From the NCBI GenBank assembly GCA_025357635.1, contig JANXOV010000101.1:1-36788 (forward strand): 36,788 nucleotides of DNA, read 5' to 3'. This DNA comes from Pseudomonadota bacterium (GTDB lineage Bacteria > Pseudomonadota > Gammaproteobacteria > Steroidobacterales > Steroidobacteraceae). The notes under the pieces are model-generated. The model saw only the letters and a list, made by a program, of their open reading frames with translations, did no database searches and was not told where the DNA came from. The position numbers and the translations under genes are program-made. Shown here one piece after another: positions 25,197 through 33,358 of the stretch. Each line of letters opens with the position of its first letter. Position 1 is the first letter of the stretch.

Positions 25197-27857
25197 TCAG
25201 AACTTCATCCCAACCTTCAGACCAATGACGCGCGGACGCAGCGGTGTCTCCGCCTTGATGAACTGCGACGTGGACGTGAACACGGAGGCGTTCTCGTCCA
25301 ACAGGTTCTGGCCAAACACTTGAACGTTCCAGTTGTCCTTGGATACGCCGAACGACATATCCCAGGTGGTGTACGCCGGCATCTCGTAACGCCATGTCGT
25401 AGAGGTCACAGCCCTGTTTTGGTTCTGCGGCAGGTCGCCATCGATACTGGGGTCGGTATTGGAGTTGTTGAACGAGTGCCCTGTATGGGCCATTCCCAAC
25501 TGCACGAACGCACCGTAATCGTTCATATTCCAGTCGTAGCGCGCCCGAAGGTTGTACTGCAGCGGCGGCGAGTAGGCCGTCGGTACTCCGGCGGCGCCGA
25601 AGGTGTTGACGACCTGCACGAGGTTGCCGCCCGCATCGAGCGCCTGAGTGATCTGGTTGCCGAAGTTCTTGCTGGCCGGGTTGTTGCTGACCAGGAACGG
25701 CGAGTTCACCTGCTTGCTCTCGTTCCACGAGCCCGACCCGATCACCGTCAGGCCCTCGGTTACACGTGCGCTCAGCTGCAGTTCCAGGCCGCGAACGCGG
25801 TAGTCCGCGCCGTTGACGCCGAACGTCGTGTTGCCCAGCAGCTGCGGGTTGAACAGTCCCTGCTGCACGCCTTTCCACTCTTCCTCGTACACCGAGCCGT
25901 TCAACTGGAGGCGACGATTCCAGAACTCGGACTTGAAGCCGATTTCCTTGTTCGTCAGCGTGTCAGGCGACACGGTGAGCGGCTTCAGGTATTGCGCGAT
26001 CGGCTTGCCGTTGGCATCCAGATCGGTCGGGTCCTTCAGGAGCTTGCCAGTGGAACGGTTGAAGCCGCCCGGGCGATAGCCCTGCGACCAGGTCCCGTAC
26101 ACCAAGGTGTCCTCCGTGACGTGCCAGCTCAAGCTGATACGGCTCTTATAGCCGCTGTAATTGGAATTGCGGTCCGGATCCGAAGGCTGCCAACCCACCG
26201 CGCCGGCGCTGCAAGCGCCCGATGGCGCAGTTGCAGCGTAGTTGAAGCAGCCGAAGCTGCTGACCACCGTGCCGCCGAACTTCATTTTGTAGTCGTAATG
26301 GCGGGTGCCGGCCGTCAGGGTCAATACCTTCGGGATAATGTCGAGGTCGACGGAGGCGAAGAACGCCGTCTGCGTATACGAACGGAACGTATCTTCGAAG
26401 AAGGCCACATTGTCATTGCGAGGATTCGGGTTCGCCACTGGCGATCCCGGTGCCGGCTCCACGTTGCGGAAGCACAGCGGATCACCGCCGGTGACGCAAG
26501 TCGGTATCGACTTGTACGACCAGGCGGTGTCGTCCGTAATCTTGAAGTCTTCCCAGAACGCACCGACGATGCCGCGAATGCGCTTGTCATCCGGCGAGCT
26601 CAGGCGAAGCTCGTGGCTCTGGTGCGTATTGCTCTCGATTTCGCGCCAGGTTGAACTCGGAGAGAAGCACTTTGGCGTGCCGGCGAATTTGCCATAGCAC
26701 TGGTAGTAGTCGGCGTACACGCCACGCGCATAGTTCGTGTAGTCGTTGACCTGGTCGATCTTGCGCGACAGGTAGCCACCCGAGTACACCGCGTGCACCG
26801 GCCCGATCTGGCCGGTGATCGTCAGCGCGGTGTTGGTGAACTTGTCCTTGTTGTAGGCGTCGTTGAACACCGTCGTCTCGAGCTTGTTCAGGGGCACGAG
26901 TTCGGAGCTCAGGGGCAGCTGGTAGAACACGCCGTCCGCGCGCATGTTCTGGTAGCTCTGCGTCAACAGTGCGCTCCAGTCGTCGTTGACCTGCCACAGG
27001 AGCGATGCGCGCATGCCCTTGTAGCTGACGGGGTTGATGTCATTCTGCGCAATGCTGTTGTTGTTGATGACCGGACTGCCAGGCGGCGGTGCATTCTTGC
27101 CGGTGGCGGGGTCGATGTAACCGGCGTAGTAGATGCCGTAATCCGTCGCACGGCGCGTGAACGTGCTCGGCACGTTGTTGATGTAGCCGCCTCGATCATC
27201 GTTGTAAATGACCGCGCGAAGCGCCAGCTTGTCGTTGATGAGCGGCAGGTTGATGGTCGCATTGATGCTCGAGTTCGGTTCACCGTGCGCGGTGACGCCG
27301 TAACCGGCTTCCGCATTGCCCTCGAACTTGTTGAGCTTGGGCTTGTTCGTGATGTAGCGCAGCACACCGGCCTGCGCGCCGCCGCCGAACAGCGTGCCTT
27401 GCGGGCCTTCGAGAACTTCGATGCGCTCCATGTCGACCGCAATGATGTCAAGGTTGCGGCTGGGGATCTGGCCTGACTGTTCGTCGAGGTAGACGGCAAC
27501 GTTGGGGAAGCCGCCGATGGTGCCCGAGGACTGTGTGCCGAAGGAACCCAGCGCAAGGCCGCGCATGAAGATGTTGCCCTGGCCGGGACCATTCGTCGCG
27601 AGTGACACGTTGGGCAGGTACTTGACCAAGTCGTTGAACGATGACACGCCGAGCTGTCCGAGCGTTGCGCCCGAAAATGCCTGGATCGTGATCGGCACGT
27701 CCTGTATGTTTTCAGAGCGGCGCTGTGCGGTAACCGTGATTTCCTGCAGGCCTTGAACCTCAGAGGTGTCCGCCGCCGTTTGCGCGTGGACGACACCCAT
27801 CGCGGTGCCGCTCAGAATGGCGGCAATCGCATAGGATAGTTTTGGATTTGAATTCAT
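25197..27857 (-). CDS. TonB-dependent outer-membrane receptor
   Basis: The 886-residue outer-membrane transporter has a signal peptide (cleavage likely after VVHA near residue 25), a TonB-box-like EITVTAQR at 39-46, and a plug domain to about residue 170 with NIFMRGLALGSFG and VEVLEGPQGTLFGGGA-type sequence. A long 22-strand-type barrel follows, ending in terminal Phe (VGMKF), the usual barrel-assembly signal. Many short substitutions in extracellular loops are Asn/Pro-rich. It imports a bulky or scarce ligand using TonB energy. The start has AAGGGATG just upstream. The neighbouring transporters and oxidoreductases suggest an organic catabolic substrate rather than iron; no SusD-like partner is present. 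Confidence 0.93.
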   Translation of the reverse strand: MNSNPKLSYAIAAILSGTAMGVVHAQTAADTSEVQGLQEITVTAQRRSENIQDVPITIQAFSGATLGQLGVSSFNDLVKYLPNVSLATNGPGQGNIFMRGLALGSFGTQSSGTIGGFPNVAVYLDEQSGQIPSRNLDIIAVDMERIEVLEGPQGTLFGGGAQAGVLRYITNKPKLNKFEGNAEAGYGVTAHGEPNSSINATINLPLINDKLALRAVIYNDDRGGYINNVPSTFTRRATDYGIYYAGYIDPATGKNAPPPGSPVINNNSIAQNDINPVSYKGMRASLLWQVNDDWSALLTQSYQNMRADGVFYQLPLSSELVPLNKLETTVFNDAYNKDKFTNTALTITGQIGPVHAVYSGGYLSRKIDQVNDYTNYARGVYADYYQCYGKFAGTPKCFSPSSTWREIESNTHQSHELRLSSPDDKRIRGIVGAFWEDFKITDDTAWSYKSIPTCVTGGDPLCFRNVEPAPGSPVANPNPRNDNVAFFEDTFRSYTQTAFFASVDLDIIPKVLTLTAGTRHYDYKMKFGGTVVSSFGCFNYAATAPSGACSAGAVGWQPSDPDRNSNYSGYKSRISLSWHVTEDTLVYGTWSQGYRPGGFNRSTGKLLKDPTDLDANGKPIAQYLKPLTVSPDTLTNKEIGFKSEFWNRRLQLNGSVYEEEWKGVQQGLFNPQLLGNTTFGVNGADYRVRGLELQLSARVTEGLTVIGSGSWNESKQVNSPFLVSNNPASKNFGNQITQALDAGGNLVQVVNTFGAAGVPTAYSPPLQYNLRARYDWNMNDYGAFVQLGMAHTGHSFNNSNTDPSIDGDLPQNQNRAVTSTTWRYEMPAYTTWDMSFGVSKDNWNVQVFGQNLLDENASVFTSTSQFIKAETPLRPRVIGLKVGMKF

Positions 27858-28025
27858 GCTTCATCCCTTCCCGTAAAAGATCATTTTGAAAAGCCAGGTG
27901 AAAGTTTCTACTCGTAAAGTTGCTGCGCCCCTACAACAGCTTCCACCTCCTGAGCAGAATATACACCGGAATATTGCAATAAGACTGCACATTCATTGAA
28001 TGAGACCCTTTGTTGCGTGGGCGCG
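27858..28025. promoter_or_regulatory. intergenic region upstream of TonB receptor
   Basis: These 168 bases carry the receptor promoter and ribosome site. They are AT-richer than average, and at 27972-27981 they contain TATTGCAATA, a perfect 10-base palindrome about 115-125 bases before the receptor start: a candidate operator. I could not assign a convincing -35/-10 pair. No terminator-like structure was identified for the dehydrogenase gene that ends at 28026. Confidence 0.4.
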
Positions 28026-28922
28026 TCATAGGCGCGCCGGGAAACCGGGGGCGCGCAGCGGCGTGCCGACGGCGTCTTCCAGCAGCTTGACGATCATCGA
28101 GGACCAGGCCTCCCCGCCATACCTGGCGCGGCCTTCGATGAAGGTCTGTTCCATGAGGCCCGCCAGCCGCAGCGGCACGCCGAAGCGGCGGCCGAATTCC
28201 ATCGCAAACCCCGCATCTTTGCAGGCCAGGTCCATGGTGAACTGGATGTCATAGCTGCCGTTGAGAATCACCTGGCTTTCGGTTTCGTGCACGAAACTGT
28301 TGCCGGAGCTGGCGGCGATGGCATCGAATGCGGCACGCAGATCCACCCCGGCCTTGGCGCACAACATCAGCGCCTCGCCGGCGGCGATCAGGTGAATGAA
28401 CGCCAGCATATTGGTGACCACCTTGGTGACTGCCGTTTGTTCGATGCCACCCAGATGAATGATCCGCCCGCCCATGGCCTGCAGGGCGGGCTTGTGGGTT
28501 TCGAAGGCCGCCAGCGGTCCGCCCACCAGGACGGTGATGTCGCCGGCCTCGGCACGGTGCACGCCGCCGGTGACGGGGCAGGCCAGGGTGGTTACCGAGC
28601 GGGCTTTGGCCTGCGTCTCAAGCGCCTGGATTTCTTTGAAATCGTTGGTGCTCATCTCGATCCAGGTGCTGCCTGGCCACAGGGCAGGCAGCGCCTGGGC
28701 CATCACCGCACGCGATGCGGCGGGTGAGGGCAGGCAGGTGATCAGTCCGTCGCAGCCCTGAGCGACCTGGGCAACAGAGGCGCCCCAATGCGCGCCATGC
28801 GCTTCGAGCGAGGCAGCTGCTGCCCGGTCAAGATCATGGACCATGACATCGAACCCGTGCCGCACCAGGTTCGCTGCCAGGTGACGGCCCAGATTGCCCA
28901 ATCCAATGAAGCCGTATTTCAT
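28026..28922 (-). CDS. beta-hydroxyacid dehydrogenase-like (HIBADH family) protein
   Basis: The 298-residue NAD(P)-dependent enzyme has the Rossmann motif GLGNLG at 7-12, a CPVTGG substrate-binding segment near 115-120 (family consensus D-A-P-V-S-G-G), catalytic-type Lys167 in TKVVTNML and the conserved KDAGFA near 235. Family members oxidise 3-hydroxyisobutyrate, tartronate semialdehyde-type or related beta-hydroxyacids. It starts at ATG 28922, 8 bases after the enolase-superfamily stop, as the last gene of the GMC/enolase/dehydrogenase trio. It could process a product of the upstream enzymes. Cofactor preference is not certain; Asp30 at the end of strand 2 favours NAD. Confidence 0.85.
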   Translation of the reverse strand: MKYGFIGLGNLGRHLAANLVRHGFDVMVHDLDRAAAASLEAHGAHWGASVAQVAQGCDGLITCLPSPAASRAVMAQALPALWPGSTWIEMSTNDFKEIQALETQAKARSVTTLACPVTGGVHRAEAGDITVLVGGPLAAFETHKPALQAMGGRIIHLGGIEQTAVTKVVTNMLAFIHLIAAGEALMLCAKAGVDLRAAFDAIAASSGNSFVHETESQVILNGSYDIQFTMDLACKDAGFAMEFGRRFGVPLRLAGLMEQTFIEGRARYGGEAWSSMIVKLLEDAVGTPLRAPGFPARL

Positions 28923-28930
28923 GCGTTCCC

Positions 28931-30121
28931 TCAGCCCAGATTCCGGTCGATCATTTCCAAATGCAGTTTGTCATCGCCCACGTACGGGTGCGCCAGCGCG
29001 ACGGATTCGTTCAGTTCGACACCCAGTCCCGGGGCGCTGGGCGGGATCACGAATCCGTCTTCCCAGCGGATCGGCGACTTGAGAATGTCGGCATGGAAAC
29101 CGCCCCATTGCTGGATGCCTTCCAGGATCAGGAAGTTCGGTGAACAGGCGGCGATTTGAATATTGGCGGCGCCGACGATGGGGCCGCAATACAGGTGCGG
29201 GGCGATCTGCGCGTAATGCACCTCGGCCAGCGCGGCCACTTTCTTGGCTTCGAGCAATCCGCCGACGCGTCCCAGGTTCAGCTGCAGAATATGCGCAGCC
29301 CCTGCCGCGAGCACCCGCGCAAACTCGTACTTGGTAGTGAGCCGTTCGCCGGTGGCAATGGGAATGCTGGTCTGACGCGCCACGATGGCCATCTGCTCAG
29401 GCATTTCCGGCGGTACGGGTTCTTCGAACCAGAGCGGATCGTAAGGCTCCAGGCATCTGGCCAGGCGGATGGCACCGGAGGTGGTGAATTGTCCATGCGT
29501 GCCGATCAGCAGGTCTGCGCGCGTGCCCACCGCTTCGCGGATCAGGCGCACGAATCGCGTCGTGCGTTCCAACTGCTCCTGGGTCGGCTGGCGCGGGTCA
29601 TAGGCTGAAAAGCCTCCGGTGGGATCGAACTTCAGTCCCGTGAAGCCTTGCTTTACATAGTCGGCGGCACGGCTTGCGGAGCGCTCGGGATCCAGATAGA
29701 AGTCATCGCCTTCGCCAGGGCCCGGATACAGGTACGTGTAGGTGCGCAGCCGCTCGTTCACCTTGCCGCCCATCAGGTTGTAGACGGGCTGCCCGACGGC
29801 CTTGCCGAGAATGTCCCAGCAGGCCATTTCCAGGCCACTGAGCACGCCCATGAGCGAGATGTCGGGCCGCAGCGTGAAGCCCGATCCGTAGGTCTCGCGC
29901 CACATGGCTTCGATCTGAAACGGATCGCGCCCGGCAAAGCGGCGCGCGAACGTGTCTTCGATCATCTTTGCGATCACGGTCGGCCCGAAGGTGGCGGCAT
30001 ACACCTCGCCCACGCCCTCGATGCCGCAGGCGGTCTTGATTTTCAGGAAGACGAAATAGCGTCCCCCGAATCCCGGTGGCGGGTTGCCGACGACAAACAC
30101 TCTGACGCTGTCGAGTTTCAT
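28931..30121 (-). CDS. mandelate racemase/enolase superfamily protein with atypical metal site
   Basis: The 396-residue protein belongs to the mandelate-racemase/muconate-lactonizing branch. An N-terminal capping domain is followed by the barrel with Lys164 (LKFDP), His209 (GTHGQF), Glu233/234 (WFEEP), Glu259 (TGERL) and His309 (APHLYCGP). In galactonate-dehydratase-type relatives the residue two before that first His is the metal ligand Asp or Glu; here it is Gly207, so the usual first magnesium ligand seems absent. Sugar-acid dehydration is the family expectation, but this change makes activity and substrate uncertain. ATG 30121 overlaps the GMC stop in ATGA. Confidence 0.85.
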   Translation of the reverse strand: MKLDSVRVFVVGNPPPGFGGRYFVFLKIKTACGIEGVGEVYAATFGPTVIAKMIEDTFARRFAGRDPFQIEAMWRETYGSGFTLRPDISLMGVLSGLEMACWDILGKAVGQPVYNLMGGKVNERLRTYTYLYPGPGEGDDFYLDPERSASRAADYVKQGFTGLKFDPTGGFSAYDPRQPTQEQLERTTRFVRLIREAVGTRADLLIGTHGQFTTSGAIRLARCLEPYDPLWFEEPVPPEMPEQMAIVARQTSIPIATGERLTTKYEFARVLAAGAAHILQLNLGRVGGLLEAKKVAALAEVHYAQIAPHLYCGPIVGAANIQIAACSPNFLILEGIQQWGGFHADILKSPIRWEDGFVIPPSAPGLGVELNESVALAHPYVGDDKLHLEMIDRNLG

Positions 30122-31743
30122 TCGCGATCCTTGTGAGTTGAACGGGACAGGATCAGATCCGCCGCCTTCTGCGCCACCATGAGGGTTGGCGCATTGGTGT
30201 TGCCGGACGTGATGGCGGGAAACACGGATGCGTCCACGACACGCAAGCCTTGCAGCCCGTGCACCCGCAATTCGGGATCCACCACCGACTGCGCCGCAAC
30301 GCTGCCCATGCGGCAGGTGCCGACCGGGTGGTACACGGTCGCCGAGCGCGCGCGAAAATCGGCAATCAACTGCTCGGCGTTCATACCCTGCAGTTTCACG
30401 CCGATGGTGTTCTGGATGAATGCGCTCATCGCGCTGGTCTTTTCCATGGCTTGCAACAGACGCCCGCCGGTCACGACATCCTGCAGGTCCTTGTCGGTGG
30501 ACAGGTAACGCGGGGCGATGGCCGGCGCCTGCCGGAAATCCGCGCTCGCGATGTCGATGCGCCCACGACTGGTGGGCCGCGTCGGTTGAAAAGACAGCAT
30601 GAAGGCGGAGAAGGAGTCGGGATTTATTTTCTTGCGCGTGGCATCGCCGGCCGCGTAGGTTACGGGGTTGTAGTAGAGCTGGAAATCGGCGCGTGGACTC
30701 TCAGGTTCGCCGCGCACGAAACCGCCGCAATGATTCACGCTCAAGGACAGCAAGCCGCGCCGCGTGAGCACGTACTGGATGCCGGCCCGGAGCTTGCCCC
30801 AGTTGGAATGCAGCGCATCGTTCAACGTCGGCGCCGTGGCGCGGTACGAATAGGTGACGGCCAGATGATCCTGCAGGTGGCCGCCGACCGCGGGATTGTC
30901 GAGCAACACCGGGATGCCGTGCTGGGCCAGTGTCTGCGCCGGTCCCACGCCGGACAGCTGCAGCAACTGCGGCGAATTAACCGCGCCCGCGCTCAGGATG
31001 ACTTCTCCCGCCGCGGCGGCAAAATGCGTCTGGCCATCGCGTGTGTACTCCACGCCGACGGCGCGGCGTCCCTCGAAGCGGATCCGGCTGACCCAGCAGT
31101 CGGTGTCCAATTTCACATTGGGCCGGTTCAGCGCCGGGCGTAGAAACGCATCCGCCGCCGACCAGCGTCGTCCCTTGTGCGTGGTGATGCGGTAAAAGCC
31201 CACCCCTTCAGGCTGCGGGCCGTTGAAATCTGCGGTGGCGGGCAAACCCATTTCTGCCGCCGCTTGCAGGAAATAAAAGCAGGTGGGATGCAGCTGCGGT
31301 TCGACGTCAGTGACATACAACGGGCCATCGCCGCGGGTGTTGCCGCGCGCATCGACGAAGCACTCGGAGCGCTCGAAATAGGGTCGTACGTCGTCCCAAC
31401 CCCAGCCCGGGTTGCCCAACTCGCGCCAATCATCGAAATCACTGGGCAAGCCGCGGCAGTAGACCAGGGCATTGATGGAACTGGAGCCGCCGACCACCCG
31501 GCCGCGTGGCCAGTACATGGTGCGCGAATCGGTGCCAGGATCCGCCTGGGTCTGATACTTCCAGTTGACGCTTGCGTCGGTGAACGTGCGTCCGTAGCCG
31601 ACCGGTGTCCTGATCCAGAAGCGATTGTCGGAGCCGCCGGCTTCCAACACCAAGACACGGTCGCGGCCGCTGCGCGACAGGCGATCCGCCAGTACACAAC
31701 CTGCCGAGCCTGCACCGATGATGATGTGGTCGAAGCTGCTCAC
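30118..31743 (-). CDS. GMC-family FAD oxidoreductase (choline-dehydrogenase-like)
   Basis: The 541-residue glucose-methanol-choline family enzyme has FAD site HIIIGAGSAGCVLADRL at the N-terminus, GGSSSINALVYCRG as the GMC signature 1 region and SAGAVNSPQLLQLSGVGP as signature 2. The catalytic pair is His472 (YHPVGTCRMG) and Asn517 (GNTNAPT). It probably oxidises an alcohol group, with electrons passed to the respiratory chain or oxygen; choline, glycols and aromatic alcohols are all used by relatives. It is the first gene of the minus trio and diverges from the spinster-like MFS gene across 251 bases. No signal peptide is seen, so it is likely cytosolic or membrane-associated. Confidence 0.9.
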   Translation of the reverse strand: MSSFDHIIIGAGSAGCVLADRLSRSGRDRVLVLEAGGSDNRFWIRTPVGYGRTFTDASVNWKYQTQADPGTDSRTMYWPRGRVVGGSSSINALVYCRGLPSDFDDWRELGNPGWGWDDVRPYFERSECFVDARGNTRGDGPLYVTDVEPQLHPTCFYFLQAAAEMGLPATADFNGPQPEGVGFYRITTHKGRRWSAADAFLRPALNRPNVKLDTDCWVSRIRFEGRRAVGVEYTRDGQTHFAAAAGEVILSAGAVNSPQLLQLSGVGPAQTLAQHGIPVLLDNPAVGGHLQDHLAVTYSYRATAPTLNDALHSNWGKLRAGIQYVLTRRGLLSLSVNHCGGFVRGEPESPRADFQLYYNPVTYAAGDATRKKINPDSFSAFMLSFQPTRPTSRGRIDIASADFRQAPAIAPRYLSTDKDLQDVVTGGRLLQAMEKTSAMSAFIQNTIGVKLQGMNAEQLIADFRARSATVYHPVGTCRMGSVAAQSVVDPELRVHGLQGLRVVDASVFPAITSGNTNAPTLMVAQKAADLILSRSTHKDRE

Positions 31744-31994
31744 TTGTTCTGATCGTCCCCCTGATACCGGAGCTTAGACCTTCGTCCCGTCCGCGCTATG
31801 CCATTTCCAGATTCGCCCATGCCATTTTTTGAAAGTGCCTGGCAGACTTCGCTTAATGCGCCTGAAACATGTATGTTCAGAATTTGAAAGACTGCGTAGC
31901 GGCCCAGTGATTTGTTAAACCGGGGGAACGATCCAATGAAAGCAACTATCGCCGAACGGCGAGCCGCTCCTTCGGGCCGTTTTTCAGGCTCCCT
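31744..31994. promoter_or_regulatory. divergent control region, GMC gene / MFS gene
   Basis: This 251-bp spacer holds promoters for both directions plus a leader ORF. An inverted repeat, AACAT at 31866-31870 and ATGTT at 31873-31877 (2-base gap), is a candidate operator, perhaps for the LysR protein encoded two genes downstream. Firm -35/-10 boxes could not be assigned. Confidence 0.4.
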
Positions 31995-31998
31995 ATGA
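31936..31998 (+). CDS. putative 20-residue leader peptide of the MFS gene
   Basis: ATG 31936 has a purine-rich GGGGGAA 7 bases upstream and opens a 20-codon frame whose TGA (31996-31998) overlaps the MFS start ATG (31995) in ATGA. The peptide is basic, with two adjacent Arg codons (CGG CGA) and several Ala. It could couple translation to the transporter or sense arginine-type codons; a chance ORF is possible. Confidence 0.35.
   Translation: MKATIAERRAAPSGRFSGSL
31949..31985 (+). promoter_or_regulatory. mutually exclusive hairpins before MFS start (attenuator-like)
   Basis: Hairpin A pairs TCGCC (31949-31953) with GGCGA (31958-31962) around GAAC. Hairpin B pairs ACGGC (31956-31960) with GCCGT (31976-31980), extended by CCG (31964-31966) with CGG (31973-31975) across a GAG bulge, and is followed by TTTTT (31980-31984). 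A and B share 31958-31960, so only one can form. Hairpin B looks like a terminator inside the leader ORF, 15 bases before ATG 31995. Confidence 0.4.
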
Positions 31999-33350
31999 CG
32001 GCGCCGTCGGTACAGCCGCCGGCCCGGCCAATCCTCGCCGCTGATGCGGTTGCAGCGCCCGCTGCGGGTGCGCTGCCCTCGATGGCCCAGCGCTGGTATG
32101 TGCTGATCATGATGGTGCTGGTGTACACCATGAGCATCGCGGATCGCTATTCGATTTCCACGGTGCAAGAATCGATTCGCCTGGAGCTGCATTTGACCGA
32201 TGCAGGCATCGGCTGGCTGGCGGGCGTCACCCTGGCCTTCTTTTACGTGGTAATGGGGTTCCCCATTTCCATGCTGATCGACCGGAAGAACCGCCGCAAC
32301 ATCATCGCGATTTCACTGGCGTTGTGGTCGGTCATGACCGCGTTCACCGGGATGGCGGGCAGTTACTGGCAGCTGTTTCTGGCGCGCATCGGCGTGGGCG
32401 TGGGCGAGGCGGGTGGCACGCCAGGCGCGAATTCGCTGCTGTCGGATTATTTCCCGGTCGAGCGCCGCCCCATGGCGCTGACCATTTTTGGCCTGGGGGC
32501 GCCCATCGGGGCCTGGCTTGCTGCCTCGGTGGCCGGCGCGATTGCGGACCACTATGGCTGGCGCATGGTGTTTCTGGCCCTGGGGGTTCCCGGCGCCATT
32601 CTGGCGCTGGTGATCTGGTTGACGGTGCGAGAGCCGCGACGCGGCCAATTCGACGCGGCGGAAACGGTGGGCACGGCCACCTTTTTCGAAAGCATGAAGT
32701 TTCTGTGGCTGCAACGTTCCTGCGTGCACCTCATGCTCGGAAGCGCGGTAACGGCGCTGTGGGGCTGGGGATTGATGTGGTGGACTCCGACCTATCTGCA
32801 GCGAGCCTTCGGACTTACCGCGGGTCAGGCGGGTGAGATCATCGGCCCGATCAATCTATGGGCCGGCATGGGCGCCACGGTGGCGACGGGGTGGCTGCTG
32901 TCGAGCCGGTACATGATGAATCCGCGGCGCATCGTCATATTAATGGGCACGATCATCGGCCTGGTCACGGTTCCCTCGATCGTCATTTTCTGGACGCATT
33001 CGCTCAGCCTGGCCACGTCCATGTTTTGGATTTTCATTCCGGCGATCTATTTCTACATCGGTCCCTGCTTCGGCATCATCAACAACCTGGCTCAGCCTAG
33101 AATGCGCGCCGTGTTCTGCGCCACGACGCTGTTCGTCGCCAATGTCGGCAATCTGATTCTCGCACCGGGAATCGTCGGCCTGCTCAGCGATTGGTTCGCG
33201 CCGGGCCACCTGGCCAACGCCGACTCGCTGCGCTCAGCCTTGCTGGTGTTGGCGCCGACGGGCTTCTGGGCGGCCTTTCACTATTTCTGGTGTGCCCGCA
33301 ACATCACGACCGACCAGGAACGGGCCACGGGCGTGAAGGTCGCGGAGTAG
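31995..33350 (+). CDS. spinster-like MFS transporter
   Basis: The 451-residue transporter has a proline/alanine-rich N-terminal tail of about 30 residues, then 12 hydrophobic segments. Signatures of the spinster-like MFS group include MSIADRYSIS in helix 1, LIDRKNRRN after helix 2, and RIGVGVGEAGGTPGANSLLSDYFP. Such proteins are common beside catabolic genes in TonB-receptor-rich bacteria and are thought to move amphipathic or organic-acid compounds across the inner membrane; the direction is uncertain. It is followed after 8 bases by the LysR gene and then the DMGDH-like gene, all plus strand, likely one operon. Confidence 0.87.
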   Translation: MTAPSVQPPARPILAADAVAAPAAGALPSMAQRWYVLIMMVLVYTMSIADRYSISTVQESIRLELHLTDAGIGWLAGVTLAFFYVVMGFPISMLIDRKNRRNIIAISLALWSVMTAFTGMAGSYWQLFLARIGVGVGEAGGTPGANSLLSDYFPVERRPMALTIFGLGAPIGAWLAASVAGAIADHYGWRMVFLALGVPGAILALVIWLTVREPRRGQFDAAETVGTATFFESMKFLWLQRSCVHLMLGSAVTALWGWGLMWWTPTYLQRAFGLTAGQAGEIIGPINLWAGMGATVATGWLLSSRYMMNPRRIVILMGTIIGLVTVPSIVIFWTHSLSLATSMFWIFIPAIYFYIGPCFGIINNLAQPRMRAVFCATTLFVANVGNLILAPGIVGLLSDWFAPGHLANADSLRSALLVLAPTGFWAAFHYFWCARNITTDQERATGVKVAE

Positions 33351-33358
33351 GAGGCAGA

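Noticed and set aside
25099-25878. N-terminal extension of sulfotransferase copy 2 to 942 residues
   Set aside because: The extra part is out of frame over the receptor gene and crosses the intrinsic terminator; copy 1 alignment supports ATG 25098.
25320-26654. 444-codon plus-strand open frame inside the TonB receptor gene
   Set aside because: Antisense shadow of a clearly recognisable receptor; low-complexity translation without domains.
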